Of a stretch of 16,012 nt of DNA, positions 5,641-12,775 are shown piece by piece. The notes under the pieces are model-generated. The model worked only from the letters and a program-made list of their open reading frames with translations, searched no databases and was not told the DNA's origin. The stretch comes from Betaproteobacteria bacterium. GTDB lineage: Bacteria > Pseudomonadota > Gammaproteobacteria > Burkholderiales > Thiobacillaceae. Every line of letters starts with the position of its first letter. Position 1 is the first letter of the stretch. The stretch is taken from assembly GCA_016873905.1 (NCBI GenBank), contig VGVU01000020.1, forward strand, positions 1 to 16,012, read 5' to 3'. The position numbers and the translations under genes are program-made.

Positions 5641-7056
5641 ATGAGCGAACAACCGATTCAGTACTACGCCAAACGGAAGGCCATCGTGCCACGCTCCGTG
5701 CAGGGGCCGTTTCGTCGCTTCAAGTCGGCTGTACTCTGGCTGGCCTTTGCGGTGTACTTTCTGCTGCCCTGGTTGCCGTGGTCGCGTCCCGACGGTATCG
5801 CGCAGGCGGTGGTGTTCGATATTCCCGGACGACGCTACATGCTGTTCGATCTGGTGGTGTATCCCCAGGATATCTTCTGGCTCTCGCTGATCCTCTTTAT
5901 TGCGGCGGTCTTGCTCTTTTTTGTGACGGCCTTGCTGGGGCGCGCCTTTTGTGGGTACTTCTGTTTTCAGACCCTGTGGACGGATGCCTTCATCTGGGTT
6001 GAGCATTGGCTGCAGGGCGAGCGTCCCCACCGGCTGAAGCTGGCCCGGGCGCCATGGACCGACCGTGAGAAGCTGTTCAGGGTCGGTGCGACGCGCCTGC
6101 TCTGGTGGCTGATCGCGTTCTGGACAGCACTCACCTTTGTGCTCTACTTTGGCTATGCCCCCGAGTTGCTGGTGCAGCTTTTCACCGGCGCGGCCGTGCC
6201 TGCCGCGTACATCACCGTGCTGGCGCTGACGCTGACCACCTATCTTTCGGCGGCCACCTTGCGTGAGCATGTGTGCCTGTATATCTGTCCCTATGGGCGT
6301 TTTCAGAGCGCCATGTATGACCCGGAGACGCTGACTGTCCATTACGACAAGGCGCGGGGCGAAGGCGTAGCGGGCCGGGCGGTGGCTCGCCACGGTCTGC
6401 GTACGGTGGAAGAACGCGCGGCCTCAGGTCATGGTGATTGCATTGATTGCAAGCTCTGTGTCCAGGTCTGCCCCACTGGGATTGATATTCGCGACGGGAT
6501 GCAATTGGGTTGTATTGCGTGTGGCCTGTGCGTCGATGCGTGCAATGGAATCATGGCTCGGATGCATTACGCACCGGGGCTCATCCGCTATGACTCTGAG
6601 GCCAATCTGCAAAGTGCCGTGCCCCACGCGCCCCGCATCGACTGGCGACGCCTGAAGGTGATCGGTTATGGCGTGTCCCTCGTTCTGATGACAGCCTATT
6701 TGTTTTACAGCATCAACCATCGTCAGTCTTTTGAGCACAGCACCCAGCAGGTGCGCCAGCCCTTGTTCGTCGTGCTCTCGGATGGTCAGATCCGCAACCG
6801 TTACCAGATCCGCCTGACCAATCTGTCAGGCCGGGACGCGCGTTACCGGATCAGCGTGCGGGGGGCCCCGGCGGATAGTCTCGACCTGGGCAACTTTGAA
6901 GAGGTGCTCGTACACAATGGCAAGAGCGTGATTGTTCAGGCCAGCATTACGCTGCGGCCGGAGGTGGCCGCGGTTCAGTCCGAGTTTGAGTTTGTCATTC
7001 GTAGTTCGACGGGCGATGAAGTCAGCGATCCGGCGCGCTTCTTCACCCAGCACTGA
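5641..7056 (+). CDS. ccoG: Cytochrome c oxidase accessory protein CcoG (FixG/RdxA family)
   Basis: A 471-residue polyferredoxin-like inner-membrane protein needed for cbb3 assembly; CcoG has been shown to reduce Cu(II) to Cu(I) for delivery to CuB. About five membrane segments are visible (near 28-45, 77-98, 152-172, 187-205 and 338-357). Cysteine pairs lie in GRAFCGYFCFQ (Cys104, Cys108) and EHVCLYICPYG (Cys212, Cys216). Two [4Fe-4S] motifs are intact: Cys267/270/273/277 and Cys291/294/297/301. The C-terminal part after 365 is the Ig-like periplasmic domain. The ATG at 5641 has only a weak GAG upstream (5631-5633). It lies 95 bp after ccoP across a terminator, so it may use read-through or its own unrecognised promoter. 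Confidence 0.96.
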   Translation: MSEQPIQYYAKRKAIVPRSVQGPFRRFKSAVLWLAFAVYFLLPWLPWSRPDGIAQAVVFDIPGRRYMLFDLVVYPQDIFWLSLILFIAAVLLFFVTALLGRAFCGYFCFQTLWTDAFIWVEHWLQGERPHRLKLARAPWTDREKLFRVGATRLLWWLIAFWTALTFVLYFGYAPELLVQLFTGAAVPAAYITVLALTLTTYLSAATLREHVCLYICPYGRFQSAMYDPETLTVHYDKARGEGVAGRAVARHGLRTVEERAASGHGDCIDCKLCVQVCPTGIDIRDGMQLGCIACGLCVDACNGIMARMHYAPGLIRYDSEANLQSAVPHAPRIDWRRLKVIGYGVSLVLMTAYLFYSINHRQSFEHSTQQVRQPLFVVLSDGQIRNRYQIRLTNLSGRDARYRISVRGAPADSLDLGNFEEVLVHNGKSVIVQASITLRPEVAAVQSEFEFVIRSSTGDEVSDPARFFTQH

Positions 7057-7060
7057 GGAG
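7055..7060 (+). promoter_or_regulatory. Ribosome binding site deciding the GTG start of the FixH-like gene
   Basis: GAGGAG overlaps the ccoG stop (TGA 7054-7056) and stands 7 nt before GTG 7068, a near-perfect Shine-Dalgarno placement that supports the non-ATG start. Confidence 0.8.
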
Positions 7061-7067
7061 TACTCCT

Positions 7068-7841
7068 GTGAATCTGTTGTTTACCCTGTTTGGGGGCATG
7101 ATCCTCACAACCGTTCTGTATGGACTCGCGCGTGCGCTGCGCCTGTCAAACTTCTGGGCGGCGGTCGTGGCGGCTGCCGTGCCGAGTTTCCTCTATATGG
7201 TTTGGGTGGCCTTCACCTTGCCCAGTCTGGATCGCGTCTCCATGCATCTTGTGGCCTTTCCCACCATTGCCGTGCTGCTCTACCAACTCTATCGCGGCGA
7301 CGGTAAGACCCACTGGATCCCGGTCGCACTGGTGGCCTTCTTTGTGTTGCTCAGCATTCTCATGGGCGGCTTCATTTATATCGCCAGCGAAGGGCTCCCG
7401 CCGGCCTTGGCGGCCCGAGTTTTACCCAATGCCCAGGAGAGGCCCGTTCATACGGGTTTTTCAGGGGTTGTTGCGCACCATGACGAGGCAGCGAAATCCA
7501 TTGCTCACCGCCGCAACATGGAAAGTTTGCTGGAGCAACGGGGTTGGCGTGTTGACCTTTCCGGTCTGGAACGCCTGCAACAGGGACAGCCTGGTCGTGT
7601 GTCCCTGCGCGTGACGGGGGGGGCAGAGAAGGCAGGTGTGGAGGGGATTGTCGCCACACTGGAGCTGTCGCGCCCCGGACAACCCGCCCAGAACACCGTC
7701 AGTCTTGCCTCGGTGGGGTTGGGCGATTACCAGGGTGAGGCCGCGGCCCTGGCATCGGGTATCTGGATCGCTACGCTCAACTTGGCGCTGCCGGGCACGC
7801 GTTCGATTCGCCTTGAGCAGGCCATCGAAGTCAGCCGCTAG
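7068..7841 (+). CDS. FixH/CcoH-like oxidase assembly protein with four-helix N-terminal region
   Basis: A 257-residue membrane protein directly after ccoG. Residues about 2-20, 29-50, 57-75 and 83-106 look like membrane helices. Residues about 128-257 resemble the periplasmic FixH/CcoH domain: GFSGVVAHHDEAAKSIAHRRN near 130-150, RGWRVDL near 158-164, RVSLRVTGG, a LELSRPGQ strand, and GDYQGEAAALASGIWIATLNL near 219-239. Classical CcoH is about 150-170 residues with one helix, so this is an enlarged form. CcoH stably associates with cbb3 during assembly, and the place after ccoG matches the ccoG-ccoH order. The gene starts with GTG behind a strong GAGGAG. Its stop overlaps the stop of the convergent dedA. 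The assembly role is inferred from the domain and position. Confidence 0.8.
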   Translation: MNLLFTLFGGMILTTVLYGLARALRLSNFWAAVVAAAVPSFLYMVWVAFTLPSLDRVSMHLVAFPTIAVLLYQLYRGDGKTHWIPVALVAFFVLLSILMGGFIYIASEGLPPALAARVLPNAQERPVHTGFSGVVAHHDEAAKSIAHRRNMESLLEQRGWRVDLSGLERLQQGQPGRVSLRVTGGAEKAGVEGIVATLELSRPGQPAQNTVSLASVGLGDYQGEAAALASGIWIATLNLALPGTRSIRLEQAIEVSR

Positions 7842-8518
7842 TCGTTTTGATTGGCCCGGCGATGGGCGCGCCAAGCCTCAACGAGGCCGGGCGAGATGGA
7901 CAGGGCGATGATGACGAGTAACACCAGGGTGAGGTTTTGCTTCACCCAGGGGAGCCCTCCCAGGAAGAAGCCGGCCGGGACCAGCAGGCCCACCCAAAGC
8001 AGCGCCCCCAAGACCGAGAAGAACAGAAAGCGCGTATAGGTCAGTCGGCCAACGCCGCAGACGAAGGGGACGAAGGTGCGGACGATGGGTACAAAGCGGG
8101 CAATGATGATGGCCTTGGGGCCATGCCGTTCCATGAAGGCGTGGGTGCGATCGAGGTTTTCCCGCTTTAACCAACGACTGTCTTCATACTGAAAGACGCG
8201 CGGGCCGATGCTGCGACCGATCCAGTAATTGACATTGTCACCGCACAGCGCGGCGATGATCAGGAGGGCCATGACCGTCAGAACATCCATGCCACCCGCT
8301 GCGGCCACGGCACCGGTTACGAAGAGCAGCGAATCTCCGGGCAGGAAGGGGGTGACCACGAGGCCCGTCTCCATGAACACAATGGCGAACAGGAGGGCAT
8401 AGACCCAGGTCCCATGCGTGGCGACGAAGGCCGCCAGATGGGTATCGAGATGCAGAAAGAGGTCGAGGAGGTTGAGATCCAAGCTATCCAAACAGCTAGA
8501 CGACGGCGTCGGCCTCAT
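7838..8518 (-). CDS. DedA/SNARE-associated family inner-membrane protein
   Basis: A 226-residue polytopic membrane protein of the DedA family, members of which are needed for membrane homeostasis and include undecaprenyl-phosphate and phospholipid transporters. Family features are clear: TGLVVTPFLPGDSLLF, GDNVNYWIGRSIG, and ARFVPIVRTFVPFVCGVGRLTY with its conserved arginines and prolines. The ATG at 8518 lies 23 bp inside secF and has AGCAGG directly against it, too close for a good ribosome site. A TTG at 8480-8482 would give a start reading (M)DLNLLDLFLHLDTHL, which resembles many DedA N-termini, so the real start may be there (214 residues). Last gene of the minus-strand unit. The substrate cannot be told. 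Confidence 0.92.
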   Translation of the reverse strand: MRPTPSSSCLDSLDLNLLDLFLHLDTHLAAFVATHGTWVYALLFAIVFMETGLVVTPFLPGDSLLFVTGAVAAAGGMDVLTVMALLIIAALCGDNVNYWIGRSIGPRVFQYEDSRWLKRENLDRTHAFMERHGPKAIIIARFVPIVRTFVPFVCGVGRLTYTRFLFFSVLGALLWVGLLVPAGFFLGGLPWVKQNLTLVLLVIIALSISPGLVEAWRAHRRANQND

Positions 8519-9431
8519 CCTGCTTCGGAGGCTTGATGAAGTCCTCGCGCGAGACGCCGAGCCACATGACGATCGGGCTGGCGACCAGGACCGACGAATA
8601 GGTGCCGATCAGAATGCCCAAGGTGAGGCAGAGCGCAAAGCCGTACAGTACTTCACCACCGAGCAACAACATGGCCAGGACCATCAGCAAGGTTGTGCCA
8701 CTGGTGATGATGGTGCGCGACAGCGTGGCCGTCTTGGCGTTGTCCATGATCGCGGCGACATTGTTTAGGCGCGTCTTGCGGAAATTTTCACGAATCCGGT
8801 CGAACACCACCACGGTATCGTTCACCGAATAACCGAGGATAGCGAGCACGGCTGCCAGCACGGTGAGCGAGAATTCCCACTGAAACAACGACCAGATGCC
8901 CAGCACGATGAAGATGTCATGCGCGGTGGCAAAGATCGCACCGACGGCAAAACGCCATTCAAAGCGCATCGCCAAATAGAGCATGATGCCCATGGAGACG
9001 ACCAGCAGCGCCAGCGCGCCGTCGGCGAACAACTCTTTGCCTACTTGCGGGCCAACAAATTCGACCCGCCGCAGATCGACTTTGGGATCGGCGGTGCGCA
9101 GGACCACCAAGACCTGCTCGGACAACTGCGCGGAGGTGACGCCGGCCTTGATTGGCAGGCGGATCAGGACATCGGTCGAGGTGCCAAAGTTTTGGACCTG
9201 GGCATCGGCGAAGCCCTGATTTCCCAGGGTTTGGCGAATCTGAGGCAAATCCGCCGTTTGGGAGTATCCCAGTTCCATGACGGTGCCGCCGGTAAAATCA
9301 ACGCCGAGGTTCAGTCCCTTGGTTGCAAGCAGGCCGATGGCGGCAAGTATGAAGGCGATGGACACGACGATGGTGCTGCGCGCAAAGCGCATGAAGGGGA
9401 TGTCGCGCTTGAGGTGGAAGAGTTCAATCAT
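8496..9431 (-). CDS. secF: Protein translocase subunit SecF
   Basis: An RND-superfamily inner-membrane protein that works with SecD to pull secreted proteins out of the SecYEG channel using the proton gradient. The 311-residue length is normal. It has the first helix near residues 15-33, the GVDFTGGTVMEL motif around residue 48, and the conserved GYSVNDTVVVFDRIREN in the helix-4 region with Asp205, the counterpart of the proton-pathway aspartate. Five C-terminal helices follow the periplasmic domain. A strong AAGGAG (9438-9443 on the complement) overlaps the secD stop, and the two genes are 10 bp apart, so SecD and SecF should be made together. Confidence 0.98.
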   Translation of the reverse strand: MIELFHLKRDIPFMRFARSTIVVSIAFILAAIGLLATKGLNLGVDFTGGTVMELGYSQTADLPQIRQTLGNQGFADAQVQNFGTSTDVLIRLPIKAGVTSAQLSEQVLVVLRTADPKVDLRRVEFVGPQVGKELFADGALALLVVSMGIMLYLAMRFEWRFAVGAIFATAHDIFIVLGIWSLFQWEFSLTVLAAVLAILGYSVNDTVVVFDRIRENFRKTRLNNVAAIMDNAKTATLSRTIITSGTTLLMVLAMLLLGGEVLYGFALCLTLGILIGTYSSVLVASPIVMWLGVSREDFIKPPKQDEADAVV

Positions 9432-9441
9432 GGCGCGCTCC

Positions 9442-11268
9442 TTAGATGGAAACCTTGGTCAGGCGCTTGGCGCGGCCAAAAGTGAGATTGACGCCGGCGC
9501 GCGAGACCATCACGGCGCTGAACATCGAGGTCAGGATGCCTAGGCACAGGGTCACGGCAAAGCCGCGTACCGGACCCGAGCCGAGCCAGAACAGGGCAAC
9601 GCCGGCGATCAGGGTGGTGATGTTGGAGTCAAGGATGGTGTCCCAGGCCCGGTCAAAACCCGCGAAGATGGCGGCTTGCGGTGAGTTGCCGTTGCGGAGT
9701 TCCTCACGGATGCGCTCGGCGATGATCACATTGGCGTCGATGGCCATGCCCAGGGTCAGGGCGATACCGGCGATGCCGGGCAGGGTCAGCGTCGCCTGCA
9801 GCATCGACAGCACCGCGACCAGCAGAAACAGGTTGGTCGCGAGGCTCAGGACCGAGATCATCCCGAAACCCTGGTAATAAACGATCATGAACAGGGCGAT
9901 CAGGGCAAAGCCAATCCACATCGAGTTGAAGCCTTTGCTGATGTTTTCCGCGCCCAGACTCGGGCCCACGGTGCGCTCTTCGACGATCTCCATCGGCGCA
10001 GCTAGAGCGCCAGCGCGGAGCAACAAGGCGACATCGCGCGCCTCTTCACTCGAATCCATGCCGGTAATCTGTACGCGGCCGCCGCCAATCTCCTCTTGAA
10101 TCACCGGTGCGGTGACGACTTCGGTGCGGTTTTTCTCAATCAGCAAAATGGCCATCCGTTTGCCGACATTCTCGCGCGTGACATTCTTGAAGATGCGAGC
10201 GCCACGGCCATCGAGGGTGATGTGGACGGCCGAGCGGCTGTTCTGGTCGAAACCGGGCTGGGCGTTGGTAATGTATTCACCGGTCAGCACCACCTCTTTC
10301 TTGACCAGGACCGGGCGCCCGTTGCGCTCGGGATACACCTCATCGCCAAACGGTACCTGACCGCTGGCCGCGGCAGCGAGGGCGGCCGGATCATCCATAC
10401 GCTCGTCATCGACCATGCGGATCTCCAGGCTGGCGGTGCGACCGAGGATTTCCTTGGCTTTGGCGGTGTCCTGAACGCCGGGTAGCTGCACCACGATGCG
10501 ATCAGCCCCTTGTTGCTGAATCACCGGCTCGGCGACACCCAGTTCGTTGACACGGTTGCGGAGCGTGGTCAGGTTTTGTTGCAGGGCGTCTTCGCCGACC
10601 TTGCGCCGGGCTACTTCCTTCATGCGCACAGACAGGATCTGGTCAGCCCCTTCGTTGCTGTCGTCGAGTTGCAGCTCGGGGTATTGGCTCTCGATCAGGT
10701 TGCGTGCCTCAGCGCGGGTCTCGGCTGCAGAAAAACGGATCCGCACCGACTCGCCATCGCGGCTGATGGCGCTGTAGCGGATCTTTTTTTCCCGCAGCAG
10801 GCTGCGTAGGTCACCCGCCGTGCGCTCGGCCGCTTTGGTCAAGGCGCCGGGCATGTCCACCTGGAGGAGGAAATGCACACCCCCCCGCAGGTCGAGACCG
10901 AGGTACATCGGCAGGGCGCCAATGGAGGTCAGGAAGGACGGCGAGGCCGAGATCAGGTTGAGGGCCACGGTGTAGTTCGGCCCCATGGCCTGTTGCAAGA
11001 CATCCTTGGCGCGAATCTGCTCGTCCGTGCTGGAGAGGCGCACGCGGACCCCGTGGACATCCAGGGTGACGCCCTGATGGGCGATGTTCCCCGCCTGAAG
11101 GGCCGTCTCGACGCGTTGGATCAGCGCCGGCGTCAGCTTCTCGCTAGAACGGTTGGGGGCTAACTGAACCGCGGGCGCTTCGCCGAAAAAATTGGGCAGG
11201 GTGTAGGTCAGGCCAATCAGAAGGATCAGGCTGATCAGCAAATTTTTCCACAGCGGATAGCGGTTCAT
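9442..11268 (-). CDS. secD: Protein translocase subunit SecD
   Basis: The larger partner of SecF, 608 residues, close to the usual 600-620 of proteobacterial SecD. It starts MNRYPLWKNLLISLILLIGLTY with the first helix at about 8-26. LGLDLRGGVHFLLQVDMP near residue 123 is the D1 motif and VVQLPGVQDTAKA belongs to the P1 domain. Five helices near the C-terminus include TLGMAIDANVIIAERIREE with Asp511, the conserved proton-path residue. The start matches the family exactly, yet the 20 bases upstream are pyrimidine-rich and contain no Shine-Dalgarno sequence, so it may depend on translation from yajC 61 bp upstream. Confidence 0.98.
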   Translation of the reverse strand: MNRYPLWKNLLISLILLIGLTYTLPNFFGEAPAVQLAPNRSSEKLTPALIQRVETALQAGNIAHQGVTLDVHGVRVRLSSTDEQIRAKDVLQQAMGPNYTVALNLISASPSFLTSIGALPMYLGLDLRGGVHFLLQVDMPGALTKAAERTAGDLRSLLREKKIRYSAISRDGESVRIRFSAAETRAEARNLIESQYPELQLDDSNEGADQILSVRMKEVARRKVGEDALQQNLTTLRNRVNELGVAEPVIQQQGADRIVVQLPGVQDTAKAKEILGRTASLEIRMVDDERMDDPAALAAAASGQVPFGDEVYPERNGRPVLVKKEVVLTGEYITNAQPGFDQNSRSAVHITLDGRGARIFKNVTRENVGKRMAILLIEKNRTEVVTAPVIQEEIGGGRVQITGMDSSEEARDVALLLRAGALAAPMEIVEERTVGPSLGAENISKGFNSMWIGFALIALFMIVYYQGFGMISVLSLATNLFLLVAVLSMLQATLTLPGIAGIALTLGMAIDANVIIAERIREELRNGNSPQAAIFAGFDRAWDTILDSNITTLIAGVALFWLGSGPVRGFAVTLCLGILTSMFSAVMVSRAGVNLTFGRAKRLTKVSI

Positions 11269-11297
11269 GGGCGCAGGGGCAAAGGTGAGAGGAGGGG

Positions 11298-11326
11298 AAG
11301 AGGCGGCGCCAGCGGTGCGACCTCTT
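11298..11326 (-). repeat. Inverted repeat between yajC and secD
   Basis: AAGAGG at 11298-11303 and CCTCTT at 11321-11326 can pair around a 17-nt loop that itself contains the palindrome GGCGCC. In the mRNA it would form a hairpin just after the yajC stop and before the secD start, which lacks a ribosome site. There is no T-run, so a terminator is unlikely; a processing or translation-control role is possible. Confidence 0.3.
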
Positions 11327-11329
11327 GCC

Positions 11330-11647
11330 TTACAGGTCTTTCAGGGTCCCCTTGGGCAGGACGGACTGGATGGCACCGCGCTGGAAGACACAGGTCACGC
11401 CATCGGCAATCTCCAGCGTGGCATAGGCATCGCTGATCTTGGTAATGCGGCCGATCTGGCCGCTGGCCGTGATGACCTCGTCCCCTTTTTGCAAGCCGTC
11501 CTGCATCTTCTTGGTGTCTTTGGCGCGCTTCATCTGCGGGCGGATGATGAGGAACCAGAACAGGACGAAGATCACGATCAGGGGCAGGAAGCTCATGATC
11601 GGATCGGGTTGAGCGGCATCGGCGGCGTGGGCGGGAGAAATCAGCAT
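11330..11647 (-). CDS. yajC: Sec translocon accessory protein YajC
   Basis: A 105-residue protein with a short N-terminal stretch, one membrane helix at about 19-36 (FLPLIVIFVLFWFLIIRP), the RPQMKR turn and a small cytoplasmic domain with KGDEVITASGQIGRI, all typical of YajC. YajC joins SecD and SecF in the accessory complex of the SecYEG translocon and is usually encoded just before secD, as here. A GGAG (11654-11657 on the complement) sits 6 nt before the ATG. It follows tgt with a 33-bp gap, and no terminator is visible between them. Confidence 0.97.
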   Translation of the reverse strand: MLISPAHAADAAQPDPIMSFLPLIVIFVLFWFLIIRPQMKRAKDTKKMQDGLQKGDEVITASGQIGRITKISDAYATLEIADGVTCVFQRGAIQSVLPKGTLKDL

Positions 11648-11680
11648 GTTGGGCTCCAGTAAAAGATCGCGCGGATTCTA

Positions 11681-12775
11681 TCACGCAGCCATGAAAGGCA
11701 AGCGGGCGATATGGTCTTGCAGTTGGTTGGCCGCGATGGCCTCGCGTAGACCGCGCATCAGGTCTTGATAGAAATGCAGATTGTGGATGGAATTAAGGCG
11801 TGCGCCGAGGGGTTCGCCGATGCGATGCAGGTGATGCAGATAGGCGCGCGAGAAGTTGCGACAGGTATAGCAATCACACGCCGCATCCAGCGGTGCGTGG
11901 TCGTGGCGGTGGGCGGCATTCTTGATGTGCAACACGCCCTCGTGGGTGTAGAGCACGCCATGGCGCGCATTACGGGTCGGTAGCACGCAGTCGAACATGT
12001 CCACACCGTGTTGTACGGCCTGGACGATGTCGGTCGGCGTGCCCACGCCCATCAGGTAACGGGGCTTTTCCGGGGGTAGGAGCGGGGCGGTGTGGGCCAG
12101 GATGCGCATCATGTCCGCCTTGGGTTCTCCCACGGACAGGCCGCCGATGGCGTAGCCATCGAATCCAATACCAGCTAATGCCGAGAGTGAGCGCTCACGC
12201 AGGTCTTCGTACATGCCGCCCTGGACGATGCCGAACAAGGCATTGGGGTTGTTACCGTGAGCCGTTTTGGAACGCTCGGCCCAACGCAGGGAAAGCTCCA
12301 TCGAGACGCGTGCGGTATTGTGGTCGGCCGGGTAGGGCGTGCATTCGTCAAAAATCATGACGATGTCCGAGTTCAGCACGCGCTGGATCTGCATGCTGAC
12401 CTCGGGGGTGAGCAAGAGTTTTTCGCCATTGATGGGCGAGGCAAACTTCACCCCTTCTTCGGAGAGCTTGCGCATGGCGGCCAGGCTGAAGACCTGAAAG
12501 CCGCCCGAGTCGGTGAGGATGGGACCATCCCAGCCGATGAAATCGTGCAGGCCACCAAAGCCGCGCACGACTTCCAGACCCGGGCGGAGCCAGAGGTGAA
12601 AGGTATTGCCAAGGATGATCTGCGCCTTGAGCGCTTTCAGTTCGTCCGGGGCCACGCCTTTGACAGCGCCGTAGGTGCCGACCGGCATGAATACGGGGGT
12701 CTCTATGACGCCATGGGCGGTGGTCAGGCGGCCACGGCGCGCGGCGCCATCGGTGGCTAGGAGGTCGAAATTCAT
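11681..12775 (-). CDS. tgt: tRNA-guanine(34) transglycosylase Tgt
   Basis: The 364-residue enzyme exchanges guanine 34 for the queuine precursor preQ1 in tRNAs with GUN anticodons (Tyr, His, Asn, Asp). The active site is intact: Asp89 in TDSGGFQVF as general base, Asp262 in MFDCVLPTRNARHG as nucleophile, and GIVQGG and YLMGVGTP for substrate binding. The zinc site is Cys300, Cys302, Cys305 and His331. Its ATG overlaps the ygiQ stop as ATGA (12772-12775), and there is no separate Shine-Dalgarno sequence, so translation is probably coupled to ygiQ. QueA, which acts on the Tgt product, is encoded two genes upstream. Confidence 0.98.
   Translation of the reverse strand: MNFDLLATDGAARRGRLTTAHGVIETPVFMPVGTYGAVKGVAPDELKALKAQIILGNTFHLWLRPGLEVVRGFGGLHDFIGWDGPILTDSGGFQVFSLAAMRKLSEEGVKFASPINGEKLLLTPEVSMQIQRVLNSDIVMIFDECTPYPADHNTARVSMELSLRWAERSKTAHGNNPNALFGIVQGGMYEDLRERSLSALAGIGFDGYAIGGLSVGEPKADMMRILAHTAPLLPPEKPRYLMGVGTPTDIVQAVQHGVDMFDCVLPTRNARHGVLYTHEGVLHIKNAAHRHDHAPLDAACDCYTCRNFSRAYLHHLHRIGEPLGARLNSIHNLHFYQDLMRGLREAIAANQLQDHIARLPFMAA

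Noticed and set aside
5614..6393. Long open frame (259 codons) antisense to ccoG
   Set aside because: Covered by ccoG with intact Fe-S motifs; composition is low-complexity Gln/Arg/His-rich and no family is recognisable.
8418..9485. Plus-strand open frames opposite secF (8418-8768 and 8919-9485)
   Set aside because: SecF is complete and conserved here; the opposite frames are compositional shadows with no ribosome sites or motifs.
11648..11700. Possible internal minus-strand promoter before yajC (TAGAAT near the tgt stop)
   Set aside because: The nearest -35-like TTGCCT is only 15 bp away, too short, so it is not a supported promoter.
12257..12760. Plus-strand open frame antisense to tgt, and similar frames at 13843-14286, 14317-14847 and 15107-15910
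   Set aside because: All lie opposite well-recognised genes (tgt, ygiQ, queA). Their proteins have no motifs, and the open frames follow from the codon bias of the real strand.
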